Assembly (NCBI RefSeq): GCF_008831285.2
Contig: NC_045146.1
Location: 10,180,972 to 10,244,971, forward strand
Direction of reading: 5' to 3'
From: Nymphaea colorata
Lineage: Eukaryota; Streptophyta; Magnoliopsida; Nymphaeales; Nymphaeaceae
Length of the DNA: 64,000 nt
In this document: positions 46,350-59,600 of the stretch, piece after piece
Layout: the number at the start of each line of letters is the position of its first letter
Numbering within the stretch: position 1 is the first letter of the stretch
Position numbers and translations under genes: made by a program
Notes under the pieces: generated by a model
Databases searched by the model: none
Told to the model about the DNA's origin: nothing
The model's input: the letters and a program-made list of their open reading frames with translations, nothing else

Positions 46350-46580
46350 AAAAAAGGGAAAAAATTATTTTGAAGTGCATGATTAATCACTCTTAAGACT
46401 AGAAACAATTTCATAGTAACAATAGCTCTGCATAGTATACATGAACCACTTAGGATCTAGAAATAATTCTGGGAAACAATAGAGTTTCAATATTATTGTT
46501 TATCAAAACATCAATTCCATACATACATAGGTAGTTTGTCTGAAATGGAGCTTGACATGAACATAGTTGTAAAGCAGCAC

Positions 46581-47340
46581 CTAAGTCACACGGATACGTC
46601 ATATCGATACTCCAATATGGGAATTCGGACATAGATACGGCTTGGATACGTTTGATCGGGTCTGGATCAGACTCGATCTGAACCCAAAAAAAAACCGTTT
46701 GTAAAACCCGATTTCTTTTTTGTTAGATCGAGCTTTATTTCTCCCTTTCACCCGACGAGGTCTCTGCCGTTAGGGTTTATGCAGCAGCAGCATATCATGG
46801 GCAGCGATGGCGGGCGACGGTGACGACTTCTGGCGACCCAAGACGACGTACGGCGGCAGCTGGTGACAGACAGGTAAGTGGGTTTTTTTTTCCTTTTCGA
46901 TATTAGAAGTTAGGGTTCATGTTCTTCATTTGGGAGTTTTTTTCTGTTTTTGGGTTTTCTTTGCATGAATGAGTGGTTTTTGTATGTTATTGCATAAAAA
47001 GTTAAAAACCCAATGTTTGTCCGAAGCAAATTAGCAATAAACCTTCACTTTGGTAGGATCCCATCCACTAATGTTTTGTGAGGATGATTTGGGCATTGAC
47101 AATGACTAGAATGATGATATTGATAAACAATGTTTTGTGATAAACAAAGTTTTGTAATAAATAATGTTTTGTTTGTGACTTTAAGTGCGAACTATTAATT
47201 TAATGTTTTTTTTTCAATTTATAATTTTTGAGGATATTATATTTGTTGTATCCGCGTATCCGAGAATTGTGAAAATTTCTGTGTCCATACCTGTATCCCC
47301 GTATCCGCACCCGTATCGCACCTGCACCCATGTGACTTAG
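46581..47340. mobile_element. hAT-like MITE family 1, copy C
   Basis: 760 bp with ends CTAAGTCACACGG and CATGTGACTTAG; flanks AGCAGCAC (46573-46580) and AGTAGCAC (47341-47348), 7/8 match. Like copy A it contains a GC-rich block with ATGGCGGGCGACGGTGACGA (from 46808), here followed by a splice-donor-like ACAG|GTAAGT at about 46873, so the long copies may retain exon 1 of a parent gene. Confidence 0.87.
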
Positions 47341-48480
47341 AGTAGCACCCATTGTCACATCAATGTTAGCTATTGAAGTTATGGAGACTGCACGCAACCA
47401 CTCCAAATGCATGTGTTGAGTCCTTCATTTCCGTAGATTGATTTCAGCCACACTCGGGGACAATCCATGAGCTTGACTTCATTGAAAATTTAGTAAAGAA
47501 TAATAAAATTAACTCGAAGGAGATATATCACAATGTAAGGACACTATCATATGGAACGACAGTCTTACTACCAACATGCCTTCCTTTTTGAGTTAGCAGG
47601 ATACCATCATATGGAGACAAATCAATACATGCATTCCATTTTGAGTTAAGCATGACACTATTATATGGAACGACAGTTTAACTCTCAACTGATAGTTAGA
47701 CCCAAAAAAATCACATTGTGGGGGAAGTGATGGCATATTGACAGAATTTTAAAGCGTTGGTTGCATTTAACTGGACAATTTTATGTAACAAAAGCATATT
47801 GAGAGATATTTACATAAGGATGATATTCACATACACACAAACACATGCACACAAAGAGGACTTGAGAATTAATTTCTTAGATAGGCATGAAAGATGGACT
47901 TTTTTCAAAACTTAGCATGTTCATATAAGAATTATGTATGTCCAAACTTAAGCTCATCTCCAGAAGGTGTTCACTTTCTTTTTTTTCTTCCTTTTAGTTT
48001 TCTGTTTGTAAATCAGAGTTGATATGAAAAACATGCTAGCAAACTGATCAGTATGCAGATAGGAATACTTGAAGGTAGAAGCAAAAGAGAGTAAGAAAAT
48101 TTGAGTGTACCTGCCTCACCAAGCTGCCATTGAGAGCTAAAGTATAATTTATTGCAATAAGTAATGGACGACTGTAATGTTGCTGTCTACCAGGCAATCA
48201 TACTTTACCTCTTACAGACATCCATTACTTCTTGCAATTGCCTACTGATTTTTGCTAAGGATAACTTGTAACTACAAATAAAGGTCTGTTTATAAGCTTT
48301 CAAGTGTAGGAACATCCATAATCTGATTCATTAATTGTACTAGTTTGCTTTAGCCATCCTCTCTATTTACATGGTGCTAGTGATGTTTTATGCTTTATTT
48401 AGAGAAGAAAACAAAGTTAAAAATATATCTAAGGGAGTAATTTATTTTTCCATAATTTATGTTTTATTTATTAAGAAAAA
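47341..48480. other. Non-coding stretch with a degenerate tandem repeat
   Basis: At 47539-47695 three imperfect units with ACCATCATATGGA or ACTATCATATGGAACGACAG occur about 60-75 bp apart. Apart from the hairpin at 48151-48238, nothing else was recognised. Confidence 0.5.
48151..48238. other. Imperfect 27-bp stem hairpin
   Basis: Arms 48151-48177 and 48212-48238 pair at 24 of 27 positions around a 34-nt loop. It is small enough to be a plant miRNA-precursor-like hairpin or the remnant of a small foldback element. No known mature miRNA was recognised. Confidence 0.5.
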
Positions 48481-48490
48481 TGAAAGTGGG

Positions 48491-48829
48491 CTAAGCCACA
48501 TGGGTACGTGTGATATGCTCATGTACCTGTGTTGGTATGTAGGTATAGTGACACCGGTACATGGATATGGCTATGTATAGCTGCATTTAAAAACTTGAGA
48601 ATTTATAATTTCAGACTTAATTTGTTCTTTAATTTTGATTTTTCTCTCCTTTTATTAATTTTCCACCAAGATTCTATATTTCCCTCTCATTTTTCTTAAT
48701 TTTGGATTAGTTTATAGATAATGTATATATTTACACATGCACTCTATTATATCCCTACATCCAAATTTTCTAAAATGTCTGTATCTATAGCTACTTCGAG
48801 ATGCATGTACCTATACTCATGTGACTTAT
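48491..48829. mobile_element. hAT-like MITE family 1, copy D
   Basis: 339 bp with ends CTAAGCCACATGG and CATGTGACTTAT; flanks AAAGTGGG (48483-48490) and ATAGTGGG (48830-48837), 7/8 match. Its centre is AT-rich, like copy B. Confidence 0.8.
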
Positions 48830-49087
48830 ATAGTGGGTAGAATTTTGAAAACCAAGTTAAAAGACATGTCTCCCTAATGAACCTATTTTTATATTTTTAC
48901 TTCAAAAAATGATACATATAAAAATATATACTTTGTGGGATTTTTTGTCGGGGTTTGAAGGGAAAAATTCGTCTGCCTCTCAGTAAACATGGCCGAATGC
49001 ATCTCATCAGACTGTGTTTAATCACTTTCTATCGACCCAATGCATCAGGTGGAATGATTGGATGAAGCTCAAGATGACTAGAGGATT

Positions 49088-49089
<2 letters not shown>

Positions 49090-49152
<63 letters not shown>
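49090..49152. repeat. (TC)n(TG)n compound microsatellite
   Basis: About 31 bp of TC followed by about 32 bp of TG. Confidence 0.92.
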
Positions 49153-49154
<2 letters not shown>

Positions 49155-49700
49155 GTGGGAGAGAGAGACAGAAAGAAGAAAATTGAATGGTAACTTTGAC
49201 TATCTTTGAAGACCCAAAATGTTCGCAAGTTTGAATGACCATTTCTCCTTCACCCTGAGAATTTAGGTGGCAAGAACAAGGTTTATTTTTGGACCAAACA
49301 AGCACATTTTATTCTGGCATTAAGCACCCAGACCCAGATCACCTAAGCCACTCAAGTTAGAAATTATCATTTTGCCTCTGCATCATGCCAACCTAACATG
49401 AAAAGTGGGAATTTTCACCAATTTTTTGAGAATAGCCAAACATTGGAACAATTAGGCCATTTCTCAACTTTACGTGACCCTCAGAGTTGCTATAGTCACC
49501 TCAGTAGGGTTATCCCTGCATAAAATCAACTTCCCTATAACCCAAATTAGCTCACTAGAACTTAAAACTATGACCATTAGCTCAACCAAGTCCAAAACAA
49601 GTTTATCTTAATGGAGAGAAACTTTTACATCACTTACTTTGGATCACCTAGTCCAAGTTTTAGTCCTATACTAACTTGCAATTGCCACTGGTTCTTTCAT

Positions 49701-50145
49701 TCTCTTGCTTTCAGGGGATTGAGCTGGATTTGAGCCCAACCCGATAAAATAGGCTAAAACCAAGCTAAGATCATGTATAAATCAATCTTTCCTCAGTTTG
49801 TTTTGAGTTCATTCATCTTGGTTTGAGTTCTATTCAATTCTGAGCTCTTTTTCTTCCTTGTTTTTAGGGGTTTGAGCTGAATTTGAGTTCAACCTGATAG
49901 AGTAAGCTTAAATCGAGCAACGAACATGTTTATTATGTATAGATCAAGTTATTTAGTTTGGTTTGATTTCATTAATCTTGATTTAAGTTCAATTCAGTTA
50001 TGAGCTCTTTCTCTCTCTTGCTTGCGGGGGTTTGAGTTGAATTTGAGCTCAACTCAATAGAGTGAGCTAAAACCGAGTTAGGATCATGTTTTTCATGCAT
50101 ATGTTTGAGTTCATTCCTTTCTGTTTGAGTTCAATTCAGTTTCGA
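49701..50145. repeat. Three-copy tandem repeat, about 155-160 bp period
   Basis: Units begin near 49701, 49851 and 50011. Each has a TCTTGCTT-like start, GGGGTTTGAG, TGAATTTGAG, a GAGTAAGCT/GAGTGAGCT word, GATCATGT-like sequence and TTGAGTTCAATTCAGT. Copies are diverged by roughly a tenth or more of positions. No coding function is apparent. Confidence 0.75.
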
Positions 50146-53100
50146 GGACCATGAAACTCATTCTTTGTACTTGCTACACTGCATAAAAGGCAATCAAGCT
50201 CAATTCAGCTGAATTAGCTCAACTTTTTCTAATCTTTCAGCATATATTTATAGACAAGTACCAAGCACCCTCACCTCTTCCTATGAATATTCTAATAAAA
50301 ATTGGTTTTTTATGGCCCTCATCGATTTTCCTTTATAAACATGACATATACAACCAGGTAAAAATTTGTTTTTGATTTTTAGAGAAATCAGAGGAAAATT
50401 TTTTGCAAGATTTTAGTTAGAGCCTATTTAGAAGTCAGCCCATAGGTTGGTTTAAACAGATCAAGAAAACTCACCTGGAGCTCTAGAAATGCACACATGG
50501 TTAAAGCAATAATTTCTTTTGAGCCATATTCTTCGGCATAATCATAGAATATATGCCACATATACCTTGATTTATGATTTTCTTTGATTTTTAGAACATT
50601 ATTTGTACCCATTTTAGACCAAAATCACACACAAGGGTATTTTGGTTATTTACCGCTGTACATGTATTTTCCATAAAACCTAACTTAGGAGCCTCATGAA
50701 CCTAAGTTAGTTGTTCATATACATTCACATGGATCTAGTACCTACCTCAATTTCTCACCAGACCAAGATTTTCCAAAAGTCAATGCTTAGGCTGAGCCTA
50801 GTAAACCTACACCCAACCTAGGTTTGGACCTAGTTTTCAAAACTGAACCTAGCCCAGGTCCAGTCCATGTGGCCTGAACCTATCTAGCCTAGATCAAGCC
50901 AGGTCTAGGTTCACATTTCATTTTCAGATTTCTAATCTAGATTTCATATTCAAGTCCAATTTCTATATCTGCATCTTATATCCAAGTCTTAGATCTGATA
51001 TATTTTTATAAACCCATATCCATTATCCCAAATTTTCCAAATCTTGGATATCAAATCATGAACCACATTTTCATATCATATCTAGATCATCTCTAGAATT
51101 TTCTTTAGATCAGGAGTCGAATCTATGTCTTAGTATCAAACCCAAGTCCAAGACATGCATGTGAGCTTAATGCACATTATATTTCAAAACTACATCATGA
51201 TTTTCTTGCTCTATGCTTGATGTCAATTTGCATGAACTCAAAACATGAAATTCTTTGTTGAGGACTCCGGTGTAGATGGAATGGAAATCAGTATCTGTAT
51301 GTCATCAGAACAAACAATTTGTTTGCTTTATATCAAGTTTTAAAATTTGGTTTTAAATGTGTGTTTCATACTATTCATATTATCGCATCATTCACCCTCC
51401 ATGCTCAATGTTAATCTAAATCCTTTATCAAGAATTGATCAACATTTCACCATGCATATGGCTTTTCAAGGAATTGAATTTGGAGTTCAGACAAGATCAC
51501 AAAGAGCAAAATTTTGATTGAAAACCCATTTTAACATATGGTTTATGAGTCGGAGAAGAAAGAGAGGAAAATGTTTAATCCCATATCATTGGGCATAAAG
51601 GGGGACAACCCCTCTTGATAAATAGAGCTCCTACCTCCCTTTACTTCGCACAAAAAAGGGCTGCTTAAAGAGACCAAAAAGTTTGGTAAAATTCCAAAGT
51701 GGTGCTCACCAATCTTGGCTCAAAGAAAAAAAAATTAGAGTCTTGGTTCGGAATCCATTAGCACTCAACCTAGATCCAACCAGGCTTGGTGTAGAATCAT
51801 GGGAGTGAGCTTAGTCAGGCCTCTAGAATTTCTTTTTCTCTCTTCTTTTCTTATTTTACAATTTAGTGTTTTCTTTCTTTTATGCATGTTTTAGTTTTTT
51901 TGCTTTTAGCATGTTTAATTTATTTCTTGCTTAGGTCTTAGGTTTCTCTTAATTGATTTAATAATGTTATAGTTTAGCATGTTTATTATCTTCATTAGAT
52001 TTATTTAATGTCTTTGGGTAGGGATAGGGGTCAGACATGCCCTTCTCTTCCTTGTCTCTTTCTTTTAAATTGTATGTTTTTACTTACTTAAATCATGCAT
52101 ATAGAGTATAGTTTTCTCTTATGCTTTCATTAGTCATGCATTGCATTGATTTTAATATGCACTAGACCATCTTGCACGCACATGCACCTCTTGTCTGAAA
52201 CCAAACCAAGTTAGCCTAGTAGCATACCCTGTGGCATTAACCCATGTATGTGTGAACCTAAATCTGGTTCGATCCTCATGCAAGAACCATTTCAAAAACC
52301 ATTATTTGCTACAATGTTTTAAAAATAAACTTTTCCAAATGATTTAAAAAACCCTAGATCATGTAGTCTTGGAGTCCAATCTTAGTTTAGTTCTCTAAGA
52401 TCTAGCTGAGACTGGTCTTACAGCTTACTACTTATAAACTGAGTCCCATAGCTGAGATCTAGTCTAATTTCCTTAACTCTCATTCATACGAACTAAATGA
52501 AATGTACTTATTACTATCAAACCATCTCGTGTAAGTTGAAGCCCAATTTAGGTAATACTAAACCCAATTCTCTATACTGACCTACCGTTAGTCCATTTGG
52601 ATCTTTGATCGCATCAAGGAATTAGCTTCAAATCACTAACATTGTACCATTCTAACCTTGATATTAAACCTAATTTTAGTATGTAGGGTTTGGATTTTGT
52701 ATCAAATTTCACTTAATGAGTCTTGAATCATAAATCTTAGATTATGGAAATCAAATTATGAATCTTGGATTTTAGATCTCAAACCTTATATTTTGGATCT
52801 TGGATTCCAAATTTTGGATTTTGATTCAAATTTTATATGATGAGCTTTTGATTATAAACTTGAGAACGATACTCACATGACTAGACCCATGACATGAAAT
52901 TTGAATCATGTAATCATCATATTTGGATCTATCCTTTCAAAATTTGGATCTTAAAAGATCCAATCATGAATACAAGCTCAAAATGTATTAGAAGAATTTT
53001 GGATCATGAGTATCCATGATGTGTATGATATTTTCAGTTTTTGCGACATCCCTTGTTTCAATTTATAACAAGTTACATAAAATTTCTCATATTGAGATTA

Positions 53101-54239
53101 TAATTTCTTGACTCTGATGATGTTTTTTCTTGATAGGTCCATGTCCTACACCCAAATCTCAGTAGAGACTGGACACCAGATCTATATGGGTTAGTTTTGC
53201 ATGCATCATATTAAATTTGCAATATTGATTTGCATTGATCTATGATGATCTAGCCATGAATAGACATTAGATTGAAATTTTCTTGTTCATGTATATTTTT
53301 GAGATCTACCTAGATTTCAAAACATGCACAATTTCAAAACTAAGCATGTTTTTTTTCTTATACGTTTTGAATGACATTTAAACTTAGAAAATAGAGCATT
53401 TAATCTAATTCTTGGTCTGATTACTCCTGGTAATGGTGTTAGGAATAGTCAGACCTCAAACCAATAGGTCGGGTCCCTTCTCTCTCAATGCCACACAAGG
53501 AACAGAGGTGAGTGCAAGTAACAAGTCCAATTCATTACAATATGCATGTAATATTGAAAAAATTTACATGTAAACAGAAGTGGCGACCATGATGGAACTT
53601 GTAATTGTCTATGACTAACAAGAATGTTCCACTTTTTCTATGTTTTAAATGTTGTCTCACCCTTAATGCCGTCTAGCTACCCTCATTTCTGTATGTATAT
53701 ACTTATTAGGACTTAGAATTAAGAGAGATTTTCCATGCTTATATAGATACAAGATTACATGTTACCTCTCTTAATTTATGAGTCGTTTGAAAACAATGTT
53801 TGCTTCTCTCATTAATTTTAACCCCCATATTAGGCCATATTGCATTAAAGCCAACTATTTGTGTATGTAATTGCATATTTTAAGATTTCCCCTCACCTAT
53901 ATGTCACAGTCATGACGTTGTGGAATACTCCCTATATGCATTAGCTTAAAGTGATTAAATGGCTAGACTAACCTACTATAAGTGAGTATTGGCCCTCTCC
54001 TCACCCGTACTAAGACATTAGCCCCAATAGATTGGTGAGTGATCAAGGAGAACAAAGACACTTAACCTTTAGAGCCTTATCTGAAAGAATCTATGCCATG
54101 TACTCTAGACTTCTTGTCCAAGCATATAGGCATATCTGGTATATGGAACAATTTAGAATTTGAAATGCTAGATGTTTAGTTTAGGTGATCAAGCTATTTA
54201 TTAAGAAGTGCATGGGAGAGTTCTCTACTAGCCATACCA
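50146..54239 (+). mobile_element. Probable LTR and leader of an Ogre/Tat-like gypsy element
   Basis: Non-coding stretch with repeated words such as TTGGATTTT and ATCTTGGAT (52680-52870). A TATA-like TTGATAAATAGAGCTCC lies near 51617. At 53581 the sequence TGGCGACCATGATGG resembles the TGGCGAC... primer-binding site region of Ogre/Tat elements (tRNA-Arg type). The relic gag and protease follow from 54240. The LTR start was not found and the assignment is an inference. Confidence 0.45.
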
Positions 54240-56130
54240 TAGAACCCATTTAGTCTCATATTGAGGAGATGGAGAAGATAGTCCACCAAATTCAAAGTAA
54301 GGGGAAGATGACCTATTCCAGATAGGACTTCTGTGAAGGGTTGAATGACCTGGACCTTAAGGGACTCCTTGCGAAATTTGCAAATTCATGCAAATGGCAA
54401 ATCCACAGACTCATGTGGGAAGTTCCATGATAATGACTAGACATCATTATGCTTATGTTTCCCTCAAAGCTTGGAGGGTGAGTTAGTGCAATGGTATTTA
54501 GGGACCATTGAACCCACCCAAATACAAGATTTTGATGAGGTAATCAATGTCTTCATTGGAAAATATGAGTCTAAACTTTTTTGTGGAACCGACCATCGAC
54601 ACCTTTATTAATCTCCGCCAAGAATCAAACAGACAACTAGAGAATATATCCAAAGATGGTCGACATCAAGCCTCAAACTTCACACCCCGATGCCAAAAAA
54701 GCACACCAGCACACATTAATTATGGTCCTTGGGGGTTTTGAAGAGTATATTTGCTACCATCTCATACAACATAAGTACAAGAATTTCAATCTCACCAAAA
54801 TGGTAGAATATATTGATACAACCATCAGAAATAGCCATCTGCAAGCAAATGCAGGACAAAGCAGCAACGACAACAAAAAGGATGATTATAAGAAAGCAAA
54901 AAAAAACTCAGCTGCATGCCCTTTTCATAAATAAGAACTTGGCCAGCACATAGCCTAATCCAACAAGTCAGTCAGCAGCTGTAGAACTACAAAGGCAAGG
55001 GGGACAATAAGAAAGTGATACGGTCCAATCATAGTGAGAAATGTTCTACTTGGATGCGAGACAAGAAATTCACTCCCTTGGAGTAGAAAAAAAAAGGGAA
55101 ATTTTGGAGTATCTCCTCATAGAACGTCATTGTTATCTACCACGTTCATATCCCCAAAAATGAAGGGGGAAAGAAAAGATCAATAGAATAGGTTTCATTG
55201 TGCTTTAGGTCATGACATCGAATATTGCATATTGCTCAAGCATATTATTTAAGACTCCATTGACAAAGATTTGTTGGTCGAAGGTACTGCTCTTGAAGTC
55301 CTCAAGGATCCAGTTAGAGCCCATGGTAAGAATACTATGGTGGTAGTGGAAGATATGCATTTCTATCCACAGGATCATACCAGATCCTACCACAAGAGGA
55401 AATGATTGTGATGGCTACCGATGACAGACCTTTGTAGAAGCCATTGGATTTTATTAAGCCCTTAGCAAGAAAACAACGGCTATGAGAATCCAAGCCTATG
55501 AGCCCAACACTGTCAAAAAGCTCTTATATAAGGGGAAAAGTCGCATTTCAAGGTATATCAACAATGAATCAAGAAAGAGGAAAACAGTACAGAAGATCAG
55601 CCATAATCTTCCCAAGTAGCAGTAGAAAGAGTAGCCTAGCAAGTCCTCCCCATCCCATTGAACATCTCTATTATGAACCTCATCAAGTCTTTTGTGGTAC
55701 ACAGGGCTGTTGTGGATGAGGTGCTCAAGAAAATTAGAGTCAAATCCACTAATCGAGTACCACTCCAAAAATCGTGCAAATTGTCAACTTGGTCATGATA
55801 AATGCTCTAATCAATGATGATCTGCAAAAGTCACACCAAGTCCATAACAATGCACTAAATTTCGTGGTGAAAACTCATGGCTTGGATGTTCCTCAGATGC
55901 TGATAGATGAAGGGAGCAGCTTGAACATTTGCCTAGAGATTATTACCAGAGCCTTGGGACACAAAGATGAGCATTACATGTTGAATGATATGACTATAAT
56001 GGCTTTGACAGAAGTATGAGAACGATAAAAAGGAAGATATATTTAGACCTATACACCAACTGCATATTTCATTTGGCACTCTTTTATATGGTGGATGTGT
56101 CACCATCGTACAATTTACTCATTGGATGAC
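54240..56130 (+). mobile_element. Ogre/Tat-like Ty3/gypsy gag and protease relic, left part
   Basis: Gag-like residues run from about 54240 to 54930 (a W-block near 54490, then a FEEYICYHLIQHKYKNFNL block near 54737). CALGHDIEYCILLKHII near 55200-55255 matches the short spacer found between gag and protease in such elements. The frame 55774-56019 contains LNFVVKTHGLDVPQMLIDEG and SSLNI, the retroviral-type protease site with its Asp, though followed by EG rather than the usual NG/TG. Frequent stops. It is cut at 56130 by a MITE and resumes after it. Confidence 0.65.
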
Positions 56131-56434
56131 TAAGCCTGGGCATCAGGTCAGGTATCCGACCTGACTCGAGCCTGGGCTCGGGCCCAAAAAAAAAGGCACC
56201 GGGCTGGCCCAGGTGGGCCCGACTAATCCCAGTTTGGCCCAATAAGATTTTTTTAATAATAACTTTATTGATTTTTATATGTAATCATACTATTTTAGTA
56301 TGATTAATTATCTTTATATATTATTTTATATTAAAAATATATATATTTTAATTTTAATCGGGTCTGGCTTGGGATCGTGTTTCGAGTGTCGGGCTGGGCT
56401 GGGCTGGGCCTGGCCAGCCCGATACCCAGGCCTA
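56131..56434. mobile_element. hAT-like MITE (family 3) inserted in the gypsy relic
   Basis: 304 bp starting TAAGCCTGGGCATC and ending GATACCCAGGCCTA; flanks TGGATGAC (56123-56130) and CGGATGAC (56435-56442), 7/8 match. GC-rich GGGCTGGGC and GGCCCGAC words lie near each end with an AT-rich centre. The gypsy protein frame continues on both sides (LIG before, PWVYESN after). Confidence 0.85.
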
Positions 56435-56442
56435 CGGATGAC

Positions 56443-56640
56443 CATGGGTTTACGAGTCAAATGTTGTTTTCTCCACTCTGGACCAATCATCAAATAGAGT
56501 TGTAGACGTACTATTACAATAGTCATGGCTGAAAACCTTGAAGAAAGACTCTCTCAACCTATGATCCCTCACCCAACATGCACAGTTGAGATGCTGAGTA
56601 TCCAACGGCCTAACGAGGTGTACTAAAAGACAGCCTTGAC
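56443..56640 (+). mobile_element. Ogre/Tat-like gypsy relic, right part
   Basis: Continuation of the relic after the MITE: PWVYESNVVFSTLDQ, matching the IGRPWIH...PSTLHQ block that follows the protease in Tat-like elements. Similarity ends near 56640, where a copia relic begins. Confidence 0.55.
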
Positions 56641-56689
56641 TACTTAGGCATGGACGAATCCGAGATCATCAAGCAAGTTAATACAATAT

Positions 56690-59600
56690 GATGGAGCTAC
56701 AGGTCGTGGCAGATTTCAATACACCTATTGTAGGAAATTAGATCATTTAGAGGACCAACATTGGGATAAACACCCTCATTTCTATTCAGCTAGTCCACCA
56801 GGGCATGGTGGAGGTAGGACCAAAGAGTCTTTTTCATCCCAAGAAACTTCCTCACATGCTACAACATCTATGGTCGAGCCTCCTACCGGCTCTCCTACAC
56901 CTGACTCATATTCCTTAATCTAAACAATGTTGAATATGATCTTGGTCTTACTCAGAGATCCTCATTTACATCTGCCTCCACTATTGTAGTGGACTTAGCC
57001 TTATCTGTTGGTGCCCCCACTAATGACCCAGTATGATGTGGATGATTGAGTCAGGAATATCCAGATATTTTTATAATCAACCACAAATTTTTCGTCATTT
57101 ATCAGGTTTTCTACACCACAATATGTCAGGCTAGCCGATGGCAAGTTGTCCCCCATTATGGGTAGTAGTGATATCTGTCTTCCACACTTGGGCACCATTA
57201 CACGTGTTATATGCTCCTCGTTTTTCAATTAATATGTTAGCTGTTAAGCAACTGGCTAGTGATTTACAGTGTAAACTCATTTTTTATCATGATTCATGTT
57301 CTTTTCAGAACTTACAAACTTGGAAAATGATTGCTGGCGACAATGAACTTGAGTGACTATATACCTTTCTATCTCGAATCGATGTTGCTGCATTTTTCTC
57401 TTCCCATGGATGACCTTTCCTTTACAGTGGCATTTTAAACTTTGTCATCCATATTTGTCTCAACTTCGGCATGTGTTACAAATATTTCTACGTCAGAGAC
57501 TTTCCTATGTGATGTGTACCAATTATGCAAACATACTCAAAATAGTTTTCCTTCGAGTCAGAGTCCTTTTGATCTTCTTCATGTGGATGTATGAAGTCCT
57601 AGCAGGGTTGCTTTTCATTCTCGTTTTTTATATTATCTTATTTTGATTGATGATTTTACTAGAGTCAGTTGGGTATTCTTATTATGAGAAAGATCTGAAG
57701 TTATTTGTATTCTTCAAAAATTCTCAATGAAATAAAAATTCAGTTGGGTTTTATTTTAAAAAAATTCACACTAATAATGCTCTTGAATTTGAATCTTCGG
57801 TCCTACTTCATTTTTATATCAATCATGGAATTCAACCACAATATACTTGTCCATGCACGTCTCAACAAAATGGTGTTGTAGAGCACAAACATTGGCCTAA
57901 ATGTGGCCCACACTTTCATGTTGCATACACATGTCCACCTATTTTTGGAATGATGTCATTCTTATCCCATGTTACTTTACTAACTGATTGCCCTTGTTTG
58001 CCATCCAAGAATGAATTTTTATTCAAATACTATATTCAAATCGACTGTTATTTCACATACCTCCCAAAGTAATTAGATGCACCTGTTTTGCGCACATCTT
58101 AGACCCAAATAGGAACAAACTTGTTGCCAAACAATCAAATATTTGTTCATTGGATACTCTATCAATCAAAAAGGATATCAGTGCTTTGACCCCCATACCA
58201 ATAAAAAGCTTACCACTGTAGATGTCACAATCTTCGAGTCTTGTCCTTATTTCTCCTCTCTCAGTTCCACTATGTTTGAGATGTCAATTCTATTCCTATT
58301 CATATTCCCCCATTGTCACTTGAACCTATTGCCTCCACTTCACATATATTATGTGATCATTTCCTTAATCCTCCATTAGTCTACTTTCACAATTAGGGAC
58401 TCCTTTCAAACCATCCATTAGAGTCTTCTAAAGAAGTAATTTCTTGTGATAAGGCTAAATTAGACATAAGTCATGACTACTCTGTGGATGATCTTCCACT
58501 TACCATTCGCAAGGGCCAATGACAATGTGCTATGCACCCAATTTCTAACTATGTTTCTATTGACTACGTGAGTACAAGTTTGGTTAATTTGATCATGATA
58601 TGTCTACTCACATTAATGCTTATTCTCACCACCAAGCCTTATTAGACTCACGTTGGAAGTATAACATGCAAGAGAAAATGGATGCTCTTATCTCCAAGGA
58701 TACTTGGGACTTGGTTGATCTACCAATGAATTGCGATATTGTTTGCTTCAAATGAGTGTTCACCGACAAGTGTTATTCTAATGGTTCAGTAGAAAGGTTT
58801 AAAGTACGTCTTGTTGCTAAAGGCTATACGTAGACTTATGAGATTGACTTATTTGATATAGTTTTGCCCATAGCACGGTTAGGCACTATATGTCTAATTA
58901 TCTCTCTTGCTATCGAGCAGGATTGACCTTTATTTCAGCTTTGATGTGAAAAATGTCTTTCTATATGGGAATCTCTCTAAAGCTGTCTATATGCAGCAAC
59001 TATTTGGTTTTGGGCGATAGGAAGAGTGTTCAAAGTATGCAAACTCAAAAAGGCCATTTATGGACTTAAACAGAGTCTCATTCATTGTATCTAAGTGTGG
59101 ATTTCAAGTATCTTAACTTGATCACTTGTTGTTCATCAAGCGACGCACATCCGGTGTAGTGATACTTGTTGTTTATGTTGATAATATTATTCTCACTAAG
59201 GAATGTTACCAAGAGATAACTCAAACAAAAGAATTCCTACAGAAGCATTTGTCACCAAAGATTTAGTCAAACTTTGTTATTTCCTTAGTATTGAAGTGGC
59301 TCATAGTAGTAAAGAAGTTGTATTCTCTCAATGAAAATAAGTTCTTGATCTTTTGTAAGAAACAAGTTTATTGGGGGCCAAACCTGCCACACTTCCTATG
59401 AATCTGTGAGTTCATTGTCACGATGATGAATCAAAGACTGTTGACTCGATATCATACAGATCTCTGATAGGAAAATTTTATATTTGATTGTCACTCAGTC
59501 TGACATTAGTTTTGATGTAAATAAGTTGAGTCAATTAATGGAAAAACCTCGAAAGGTTCATTGAGAGGTTGCATTAATGGTGGTGAGATACTTAAAATCA

